A stretch of DNA of 11,201 nt from DATAFF01 sp036257595 (lineage in GTDB: Bacteria > Pseudomonadota > Alphaproteobacteria > Rhizobiales > Aestuariivirgaceae), in the NCBI GenBank assembly GCA_036257595.1, contig DATAFF010000113.1, positions 1 to 11,201 on the forward strand, written 5' to 3'. Of this stretch, positions 1 through 4,723 are shown piece after piece. How positions within the stretch are numbered: position 1 is the stretch's first letter; each line of letters starts with the position of its first letter. The notes under the pieces were generated by a model, which saw only the letters and a list, made by a program, of their open reading frames with translations, was not told where the DNA came from and searched no databases. The position numbers were made by a program, and so were the translations under genes.

Positions 1-828
1 AGCCCTCACAATCTGCCGGAGGTCCTCGGGGCAGCGATTGACCAGCCGTCGGCACTCATCGGAGGAGAGATACCGGATCACCGGCGCATCGACTTTCTTG
101 AATGGCTTCACCGCACGCCAAGCATCGGCATTGGCAACATATCGCTCGTGATAGGCGAAGTTCAGAGCCGCCTTTAACACCGTCAAGATGCGGTTGGCCG
201 TCGCCTTCCTCGACCGCTTCTCCTCCTCGTCGTCTGGTCGAAATGCCCTGGTCTTCTGCACCTTGGCGAACTTGGACGTCCTGAGGCGGCGAGGAGCCGC
301 CGCAAGACCATGGTGCCAGTCCCGCAGCTTGCGGGTGGTCAGCTTGGCGACTTCGAGATCGCCGAGCGCAGGCAAGATGTGGATCTTGATGCTGAGATTG
401 ACGGTGTACGTGCTCTTGCCGCCCTCGGCGGCATAGTGCTTGAGGTAGTCTGCGCAGGCGGTCCGGACCGTGTAGGGTCCGCCATCGCCACTCAAGCCCA
501 GATCTTTGCGGCGTTCCCCCCGCCACCAGGATCGGGCCTCCTCCTGGGCCTGGCTGAAGGTCTTGACGGCGCGCTCGTCGCCAACCACGGCGCTGTAATC
601 GTCGACGTCCGTGAAGTCGTCCGCAATCCCGAGCCTCTTTTCCTGATAGGCACCTTGGCCGATGTAGCGCCGGGCGATCCATGTGCCGCTGCCTTTGCCG
701 TCCTTCGGTCTGCGATATCCCAAATGCAAGCCCGGTTCGAGCAGGCGCCAGCGTGGCTTGCCGCCGGTCGGCAGCTTGAGCCTGGCATTCCGCGTCTCAA
801 GGCTCGCGTCCCTGACCTTCCGACCCAT
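1..828 (-). CDS. Phage-type tyrosine integrase, N-terminal 276 aa (truncated by window edge)
   Basis: Site-specific recombinase expected to catalyse integration and excision of the island lying off the left edge. I translated the frame directly: ATG at 828-826, open to base 1, 276 codons, no stop. The first 110 residues are a basic arm-binding-like region (MGRKVRDASLETRNARLKL...). Residues about 118-250 look like the SAM-like core-binding domain (YTVRTACADYLKHYAAEGG, then NRILTVLKAALNFAYHERYV). The catalytic domain starts around 253 (LSSDECRRLVNRCPEDL) and is cut before the first catalytic arginine. The ATG follows a GGGGA at suitable spacing; an upstream in-frame TGA lies near 919. The gene reads away from a tRNA-Glu 3' fragment 150 bp upstream, the usual arrangement for an integrase beside its attachment site. 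Whether the gene is intact beyond the edge is unknown. Family call is firm; recombinase subfamily is not assigned. Confidence 0.88.
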   Translation of the reverse strand, partial: MGRKVRDASLETRNARLKLPTGGKPRWRLLEPGLHLGYRRPKDGKGSGTWIARRYIGQGAYQEKRLGIADDFTDVDDYSAVVGDERAVKTFSQAQEEARSWWRGERRKDLGLSGDGGPYTVRTACADYLKHYAAEGGKSTYTVNLSIKIHILPALGDLEVAKLTTRKLRDWHHGLAAAPRRLRTSKFAKVQKTRAFRPDDEEEKRSRKATANRILTVLKAALNFAYHERYVANADAWRAVKPFKKVDAPVIRYLSSDECRRLVNRCPEDLRQIVRA

Positions 829-851
829 TCCGATTCCCCGAATTCCGCTCG

Positions 852-870
852 GTACCCAACACGTACCCAA
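852..870. repeat. Tandem 8-bp direct repeat in the integrase promoter/leader
   Basis: GTACCCAA occurs at 852-859 and again at 863-870, a period of 11 bp (one helical turn), so both copies face the same side of the helix. It lies between the integrase start and the att core. By analogy with other tyrosine-recombinase modules it could bind integrase arms, an excisionase or a repressor. Only the repeat itself is observed. Confidence 0.5.
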
Positions 871-897
871 TATCCATATGGGGACGCTGATGGACAA
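869..897 (-). promoter_or_regulatory. Candidate sigma-70 promoter of the left integrase
   Basis: On the minus strand TTGTCC (897-892) and GATATT (874-869) are separated by 17 bases, about 40 bases upstream of the integrase ATG. The match to consensus is moderate. The -10 overlaps one copy of the 8-bp direct repeat at 852-870, which would suit autoregulation. Confidence 0.35.
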
Positions 898-978
898 CAG
901 AATATCACAAAGGACGGATCAGATTGATTTTCTTTCAACTACTTTGTGCGCCGGAGACCACGGATGTCCATGCTTCCA

Positions 979-1024
979 CCCTTTCACGGCTGAAACACGG
1001 GTTCGATTCCCGTAGGGCGCGCCA
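979..1024 (+). other. 3' fragment of tRNA-Glu(TTC): island attachment site (att)
   Basis: From CCCTTTCAC to GCGCCA the sequence matches the 3' part of a bacterial tRNA-Glu. It has the anticodon loop CTTTCAC (anticodon TTC), the 3' anticodon strand GGCTG, T-arm ACGGG-TTCGATT-CCCGT, the acceptor 3' strand AGGGCGC, discriminator G and CCA. The 5' half is missing or unrecognisable: no D-arm folds, and the 5' anticodon strand CCACC does not pair properly with GGCTG. A GCGCC at 948-952 could pair with the acceptor strand but is probably chance. A tRNA 3' piece beside an integrase is the hallmark of tRNA-targeted integration, and it places the island to the left. The intact tRNA-Glu should lie at the far left end. 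Confidence 0.8.
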
Positions 1025-1083
1025 CCCGGACTGCCTGGCCCCTCCTGCCTTGCCTGATGCCTGTCGTCTCGGCCCGTGGCCAA

Positions 1084-1278
1084 CTAGGCCCGGACCTGGC
1101 TGCGCTCAGCGAGGAAGACCGCAAAGCGATGCGCTTCGGCCTCGCTCAAATGCAACTGATAGGTCAGGCCGGTCTCGCGGCTGGATAGAGCGATCGAGAC
1201 CCTGTCATGGCCAGCGCTGAAGGTCAGCTTGCCCTCGGCCAGGGCGCCTTTGCTGTTGGTTCGGTTCAATTTCGCCAT
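1084..1278 (-). CDS. Small hypothetical protein, 64 aa
   Basis: Reads MAKLNRTNSKGALAEGKLTF... and ends with ...AVFLAERSQVRA. I chose the ATG at 1278-1276 because a GAGG lies 9 bases upstream; a longer in-frame extension has no such site and a composition unlike protein. The middle has alternating polar and apolar residues (TFSAGHDRVSIALSS, then TGLTYQLHL) suggesting a few beta strands followed by a short helix (SEAEAHRFAVFLAER). It has no signal peptide or TM segment. I do not recognise the family. It sits just outside the tRNA-Glu att scar, so it belongs to the core chromosome if that boundary is right. The region upstream carries two adjacent hairpins. Coding status is probable but not certain at this length. 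Confidence 0.5.
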   Translation of the reverse strand: MAKLNRTNSKGALAEGKLTFSAGHDRVSIALSSRETGLTYQLHLSEAEAHRFAVFLAERSQVRA

Positions 1279-1306
1279 TGGGGTACGCCTCACCGATTTC
1301 ATTAAA

Positions 1307-1355
1307 TGTGGCAAATGAGCCACAAAGATCAAGAGCGATCTTGCAAAGTGGCCAC
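1307..1355. promoter_or_regulatory. Adjacent inverted repeats upstream of the 64-aa gene
   Basis: TGTGGC-N6-GCCACA (1307-1324) is followed immediately by AAGATC-N6-GATCTT (1325-1342), then by the 8-bp palindrome GTGGCCAC (1348-1355). The GTGGC half-site occurs in the first and third of these. They lie 29-77 bases upstream of the 64-aa gene start. They could be operators or leader hairpins; no known consensus matches (the spacing is wrong for CRP). Confidence 0.35.
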
Positions 1356-1502
1356 ATCGCTGCGAACCAGCTCGGCCGCGCCGACACATGGGGACGATGC
1401 TCCGTGACGTTGGGTCGTTCGTGAACGCCCGCAGCACGCGGCATTCAGCGAGCCTTTATGACGGCTCTGTTAAGACTCCCCCCAAGTTCAGAACGAGGGG
1501 CA

Positions 1503-1574
1503 GCCAGCGATCACCGGGAACCTGTTTGGGGTGGCAGCAAGGCTGCACCCTGGGGGCGAGAGGTGATCGCTGGT
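1503..1574. other. Long imperfect hairpin with a perfect 12-bp outer stem (unknown structured element)
   Basis: CCAGCGATCACC (1504-1515) is the exact reverse complement of GGTGATCGCTGG (1562-1573), and G1503-U1574 can add a wobble pair. Nested inside, GCAGC (1534-1538) pairs with GCTGC (1542-1546) around a 3-nt loop. With one bulged G (1533) the stem continues through TGGGG/ACCCU-type pairs down to about 1527/1552. The result is a two-tier hairpin typical of a structured RNA or a dispersed palindromic repeat. It does not match SRP RNA, tmRNA, RNase P or any riboswitch I know. No T-tract follows on either strand. It lies 128 bp upstream of the DUF2092 gene start. Confidence 0.5.
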
Positions 1575-1612
1575 GATAGTGGCTCGCCGGGCAGTGCCCC
1601 CTATGCAGGGCC

Positions 1613-1643
1613 GCAGCCGCCACTCGACGACGGGGCGGCTTGC
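1613..1643. other. Second hairpin in the gap before the DUF2092 gene
   Basis: AGCCGCC (1615-1621) and GGCGGCT (1634-1640) form a perfect 7-bp stem with a 12-nt loop. A further GC/GC pair can form across a single bulge. The structure ends about 60 bases before the start codon of the next gene, so it may lie in that gene's mRNA leader. The rest of the gap 1279-1701 shows no convincing coding sequence. Confidence 0.35.
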
Positions 1644-1701
1644 TGGTATGGCTAGCGCAAGTTCGAGGGCATTTTATTCCAGTCAATTGAGGGTGTTGCT
1701 C

Positions 1702-2460
1702 ATGGCCAGTCGAGTCTTGGTCGTGCTTGCCTTTTTGTGCGCGTTGCCGACAGCGGCGCTGGCTCAGAACGCGGCGCCCGCCGCGGAGGGGCCGGCCGTC
1801 GACCCGAAGGCGCTGGAGATCATCGGGGCCATGAGCGACCGGCTGTCGAGCGCGAGACGGCTGAGCTTCCGCGCCCGGGCGGTCTATGACGTGCCCGGCA
1901 AGGACAAGACGCCGATCTATTACGCGACCGTTTCGGACGTCTATTTCGCGCGGCCGAACATGCTCCGGGTGATGACCGTCGCCGATGGGCCGATGTCGGA
2001 GCTTGCCTATGACGGCAAGCAGGTCGCGGTCTTCTCGCCCAACGAGAACACGCTCGCCAGCGGACCGGCGCCGGATACGATCGAGGGAGCGATCAGGCTG
2101 GTCGAGGAGGGCGGCATCGATCTTCCCTTCGCCGATGTGCTGCTCAACGACTCCTACAAGAATTTCAGCGAGGGCCTGACCTCGGCCTTCATCATCGGCC
2201 AAACCAACGCCGTCGGCGGCACGAGGACCGATATCGTCTCGATCACCTCCCCCGATGCCCATGCGCAGCTGTGGATCGGCGCCCGCGATCGCCTGCCGCG
2301 CCAGATCTGGGTGACCTACACCAAGGCGCCCGGCAGTCCGCGCCATGTCGTCGAGTTCTTCGGCTGGCGTCTCAACGGACCGCCGCGCGGCGGCTTCTTC
2401 CCGCGCCGCGTGATGGCGCGCGCCAACCGCACCAGCTTCCCGCCACCGAAGACTCCTTGA
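1702..2460 (+). CDS. DUF2092-family exported protein, 252 aa
   Basis: Predicted periplasmic protein of the DUF2092 family, a LolA/LppX-like beta-barrel-half fold; its biochemical role is not established. I chose the ATG at 1702 because it begins a clear signal peptide (MASRVLVVLAFLCALPTAALA, cleavage after residue 21 before QNAAP) and GAGGG lies 8 bases upstream. Earlier in-frame starts would bury the signal peptide. Family features are the N-terminal helix PKALEIIGAMSDRLSSARR, the strand run LSFRARAVYDVPGKDKTPIYY, the phrase RPNMLRVMTVADG, and the later DAHAQLWIGARDRLPRQIW followed by strands ending in FFGWRLNGP. These resemble lipoprotein-carrier folds that shield a hydrophobic ligand. It lies 12 bp before the next gene and probably shares its mRNA. 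Family call is good; function is open. Confidence 0.78.
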   Translation: MASRVLVVLAFLCALPTAALAQNAAPAAEGPAVDPKALEIIGAMSDRLSSARRLSFRARAVYDVPGKDKTPIYYATVSDVYFARPNMLRVMTVADGPMSELAYDGKQVAVFSPNENTLASGPAPDTIEGAIRLVEEGGIDLPFADVLLNDSYKNFSEGLTSAFIIGQTNAVGGTRTDIVSITSPDAHAQLWIGARDRLPRQIWVTYTKAPGSPRHVVEFFGWRLNGPPRGGFFPRRVMARANRTSFPPPKTP

Positions 2461-2472
2461 GGACAATCACCA

Positions 2473-3150
2473 ATGCTCAAGCGCACCATCGCCCTGTCGG
2501 CCGGCCTGATGACCCTGTTCCTTGCCGCCGATGCCAATGCCTTCTGGTACGCCCGCGGCTGGCGTGGCGGCGTTGCCGTCGGCGGCTTCCGCCCGCCGGC
2601 GGTCGTCGCGCCCTATTACCTCAACGGGTGCCTGAGATGCGCACCCTATTACCATCCGGGGCTCGCGGCCGCGTTGGCGGCCCGGGCAGGCGTTGCGGCC
2701 GGTGTCGCTGCCGGCGCCGCAGCAGGCGCAGCAGCCGCCGGTGCGGCGGCGGCACCACCGCCGGCGGCCGCTCCTGCCCCGGCCGCGCCGTCGAGCAGCG
2801 CAGCCGCAGCCGCGCCGTCGGAGCCGGACGGCGACGACAATGCGGCGGGCAGCAGCAATGGCGGCGGGCAGCAGACGGCGGCAGCGCCTTCGGCATCCGC
2901 CGCCGCCTCTTCATCGTCATCGACATCATCGGGCAAGGGCAAGGCTTCGGCCTGCGCCGCCGGCCTGTCGAAGGATGCGAAGGCGATCTATGACGCGACC
3001 GCCCCGCAGGTCGGCAGCCTTTCGACCCTCAGGGAGACAGTGGTGGAACAGACCCGGTCATTGGTGATGGCCGGCAAGATCGGCCAGGGCACCGCCAAGA
3101 GCTCGGCCCAGGCGGCGGGCGAATGCCTGGCGATGCTCGCCCATAATTAG
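2473..3150 (+). CDS. Exported protein with Ala/Pro/Ser-rich linker and small C-terminal domain, 225 aa
   Basis: No named family recognised. Residues 1-23 are a signal peptide with an AxA site (DANA before FW). Residues 24-65 are aromatic/Gly-rich (FWYARGWRGGVAVGGF..., with a CLRC pair at 53-56). Residues 66-155 are low complexity, an Ala/Gly run passing into Ala/Pro and then Ser-rich sequence. Residues about 158-225 form a compact domain with two cysteines (ACAAGLSKDAKAIYDATAPQ ... AAGECLAML), probably helical and possibly disulphide-linked. The start codon follows GAGGA 7 bases upstream and is 12 bp after the DUF2092 stop, so the two are likely co-transcribed. The linker's GC-rich repeats (GCGGCN) are prone to slippage, so its length may vary between strains. 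The stop TAG touches the heptamer hairpin element. Likely envelope-associated; this is inference. Confidence 0.7.
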   Translation: MLKRTIALSAGLMTLFLAADANAFWYARGWRGGVAVGGFRPPAVVAPYYLNGCLRCAPYYHPGLAAALAARAGVAAGVAAGAAAGAAAAGAAAAPPPAAAPAPAAPSSSAAAAAPSEPDGDDNAAGSSNGGGQQTAAAPSASAAASSSSSTSSGKGKASACAAGLSKDAKAIYDATAPQVGSLSTLRETVVEQTRSLVMAGKIGQGTAKSSAQAAGECLAMLAHN

Positions 3151-3230
3151 GCAGTCGGCAGTCGGCAGTAGGCAGTCCGGGAGAACTCCGCTCACTGCCG
3201 ATTGCCTATTTGCCTATTGCCTATTGTCTA
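3150..3230. repeat. Heptamer-repeat hairpin element, copy A
   Basis: Four GGCAGTN heptamers (3150-3177) are followed by a 16-nt spacer containing CTCCGCTC. Five complementary units of the ATTGCCT/ACTGCCG type then run from 3194 to 3229. Read as RNA, GGCAGU pairs with AUUGCC through one G-U wobble, so the arms fold into a long hairpin. The element exactly fills the space between two convergent genes: the upstream gene's TAG ends at 3150 and the rhodanese stop begins at 3231. It may serve as a bidirectional terminator or 3'-end stabiliser. A second copy with more units lies at 9830-9922 and shares the core CTCCGCTCACTGCC. Repeat structure is certain; role is inferred. Confidence 0.8.
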
Positions 3231-3605
3231 TCACTTGTCGACCGACCCGCCGCTGTCGGCCCAATCCTTGAAGCCGCCGAGATTAAAGACCTTGTCGTAG
3301 CCCATTTCCTTGAGCGTCTTGCCGCTCAGCGCCGAGCGGCCGCCCGAGGCGCAATAGAGGATGACGGTCTTGTCCTTGGCGAAGTTCTTGTCGTGATAGG
3401 GGGATTCGGGATCGGCGCGGAACTCGAGCATGCCGCGCGAGACATTGACGGAGCCGGCAACCTTGCCGGTCTTCTCGACCTCCGGCGCATCGCGCACATC
3501 GACGACGAGCGTGTTGCCCTTCGCCATCAATTGCTTGGCCTCTTCCGGCGTGATCTTCGGCACCACGGCATTGGCGGCTTCGACCAGTTGCTTGCTCGAG
3601 GGCAT
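3231..3605 (-). CDS. Single-domain rhodanese-like sulfurtransferase, 124 aa
   Basis: Rhodanese-fold protein expected to carry sulfur as a cysteine persulfide. The active-site loop CASGGRS is at residues 85-91, with C85 the predicted nucleophile and R90 and S91 shaping the anion pocket. Other family marks are VVDVRDAPEVEKTGKVAGSV (34-53) and the C-terminal FNLGGFKDWADSGG. It lacks a signal peptide and is probably cytosolic. I chose the ATG at 3605 because GGAGA sits 6-7 bases upstream. A GTG 12 bases earlier has no ribosome site. It starts 18 bp after crcB on the same strand, so the two probably form an operon. The physiological sulfur acceptor cannot be read from sequence. Downstream it abuts the heptamer hairpin. 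Confidence 0.9.
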   Translation of the reverse strand: MPSSKQLVEAANAVVPKITPEEAKQLMAKGNTLVVDVRDAPEVEKTGKVAGSVNVSRGMLEFRADPESPYHDKNFAKDKTVILYCASGGRSALSGKTLKEMGYDKVFNLGGFKDWADSGGSVDK

Positions 3606-3623
3606 CGTCTTCTCCACTGACGG

Positions 3624-4007
3624 TTACAACATCCAGCGCATGAGCCAGAGCCCGGCGAAGAAGCCGAGGAGGCTCAGGACGACCGAACCTACTATATAAA
3701 GCGTGGCGGCACCGAATTGGCCGCTTTCGACCAGCACTCCGGCATCGAGCGAGAAGGTCGAGAAGGTGGTATAGCCGCCGAGCACGCCGGTCGCGATGAA
3801 CAAGCGCACCGACTGGGGGGCGCTCCCGAAAAAGGCGAAATAGCCGGCGACCAGTCCTATCAGCAGCGAGCCGGTGACGTTGATGAACAGCGTGCCATAG
3901 GGAAATGCCATCCCGAGCAGCCGGACGCTCAGAATATTGATCAGATGGCGCAGCACGCCGCCAAGGCCGGCGCCGATGAAGACATTGAGACAGGCAGCGA
4001 GGGTCAT
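3624..4007 (-). CDS. crcB: CrcB/FluC fluoride ion channel, 127 aa
   Basis: Inner-membrane dual-topology fluoride channel that exports F- and protects against fluoride toxicity; the family works as a homodimer. Length is typical. Four hydrophobic segments are visible (about 1-20, 33-58, 67-88 and 100-125). Family motifs are GAGLGGVLRH (12-21), GTLFINVTGSLLIG (38-51, including the conserved pore Asn43) and the signature GGYTTFSTFS (77-86), with the two phenylalanines that line the ion path. The start ATG has only a weak AGG upstream; an 8-bp inverted repeat sits 10 bp before it. I see no fluoride riboswitch in the leader. The rhodanese gene follows 18 bp downstream. Identification is secure. 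Confidence 0.95.
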   Translation of the reverse strand: MTLAACLNVFIGAGLGGVLRHLINILSVRLLGMAFPYGTLFINVTGSLLIGLVAGYFAFFGSAPQSVRLFIATGVLGGYTTFSTFSLDAGVLVESGQFGAATLYIVGSVVLSLLGFFAGLWLMRWML

Positions 4008-4017
4008 GGCGCAGGCC

Positions 4018-4047
4018 TAGAGCATGATGATGCTCTAACACTGTGTT
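4018..4047. promoter_or_regulatory. Palindromes immediately upstream of crcB
   Basis: TAGAGCAT (4018-4025) and ATGCTCTA (4030-4037) form a perfect 8-bp inverted repeat with a 4-nt loop. Directly next to it is the odd palindrome AACAC-T-GTGTT (4037-4047). The pair ends 10 bases before the crcB ATG, so a hairpin there could influence its weak ribosome site, or it may be an operator. From memory, AGAGCATGATG-type words are common dispersed repeats in Rhizobiales. Confidence 0.4.
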
Positions 4048-4130
4048 TGTTCCGGTGCAAACGGCTCGTCCCCAACTCTTTAGAAGCATTCCAAGGCGTT
4101 GCTTTTATTTGGTTTAATCAACTTCACGCG

Positions 4131-4159
4131 TTGACCGTCGGCGCTTTGGGTCGTATATC
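4131..4159 (+). promoter_or_regulatory. Sigma-70-type promoter for the cysteine-rich protein gene
   Basis: TTGACC (4131-4136) and TATATC (4154-4159) are separated by 17 bases. The likely start of transcription is near 4166, about 30 bases before the ATG at 4196. It is one of the best promoter matches in the window. Confidence 0.6.
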
Positions 4160-4195
4160 CGACTAAATTACTCAGGTAATCTCCAGAGGAACGCA

Positions 4196-4711
4196 ATGGC
4201 AACTGACGATATTCCGAACGATCTGCTGGCCCGCCAGCCGGAGCGGCTGGTCGTCACCGGCTTTCGTTGCTGCATGGCGGGCTACGATTTCGGCGACTCG
4301 GCTTGTTGGGAGGCGGCCTGGCGGTCCTATATCGGGGAGCTCGGCTCGCAATCGGCGCGGAGCCTGATGGGGGAGCTGCAGTTCTTCGTCCGCTGCATCC
4401 GGCTCAACACGGCGCGGCCGCTCTGCTACTTCCCGCAAGGCTGCCGCTATCTCTGCCATGACGAATGCATGGCGCTGTCGGCGCTGTCGGCGGCGCAATC
4501 CGGCGACTGCGTGGCCGGCTGCCTCGCGGTGCGCCATCTCACCGGTCAACATGACCCGATGTCGATCAACGAGGTCTGGACGGCGGCGCAAAGCTTCGCC
4601 GATGCTCTCAAGGCGTGGGGCCAGCCGCTCTACCCGGTCTCGGCCGGCGTGGTCGAGTCGATCGCCAAGATGCAGCAGCTCAGCAAGCCGTCGTCGGAAA
4701 CGCGGCATTAG
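4196..4711 (+). CDS. Cysteine-rich protein of unknown function, 171 aa
   Basis: I do not recognise a named family. Ten cysteines occur in 171 residues (25, 26, 37, 67, 77, 83, 87, 91, 105, 109). Those at 77-91 fall in CYFPQGCRYLCHDECMAL (C-x5-C-x3-C-x3-C) and a further C-x3-C follows at 105-109. The pattern would suit a metal or Fe-S site, but no standard ferredoxin or zinc motif fits exactly. The N-terminal part has the aromatic phrase FRCCMAGYDFGDSACWEAAW. There is no signal peptide or TM segment. The ATG is supported by AGAGGA 6 bases upstream and a strong promoter before it. It ends 12 bp from the convergent patatin gene. Codon use is the same high-GC style as neighbours. Coding status is firm; function is open. 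Confidence 0.8.
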   Translation: MATDDIPNDLLARQPERLVVTGFRCCMAGYDFGDSACWEAAWRSYIGELGSQSARSLMGELQFFVRCIRLNTARPLCYFPQGCRYLCHDECMALSALSAAQSGDCVAGCLAVRHLTGQHDPMSINEVWTAAQSFADALKAWGQPLYPVSAGVVESIAKMQQLSKPSSETRH

Positions 4712-4723
4712 GCAATGGCGCCG

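Noticed and set aside
56..938. Overlapping frames on both strands across the left integrase
   Set aside because: They are in other frames than the integrase, which alone shows domain structure and reads uninterrupted from 828 to base 1.
948..1024. Functional tRNA-Glu gene
   Set aside because: GCGCC at 948 could pair with the acceptor end, but the D-arm is absent and the anticodon stem is mispaired, so it is a fragment.
1388..1576. 62-codon plus-strand frame across the hairpin element
   Set aside because: Its sequence is dictated by the inverted repeat, it has no ribosome site, and composition is not protein-like.
1456..2466. 336-codon minus-strand frame
   Set aside because: Antisense to the DUF2092 gene, which has a signal peptide, ribosome site and family motifs; the antisense product is Arg/Asp/His-rich without motifs.
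3150..3230. CRISPR-like array
   Set aside because: Units are 7 bp, contiguous and without spacers, and the two arms are complementary; no cas genes are present.
4008..4195. Possible fluoride riboswitch upstream of crcB
   Set aside because: I looked for the conserved crcB-motif elements on the minus strand and did not find them.
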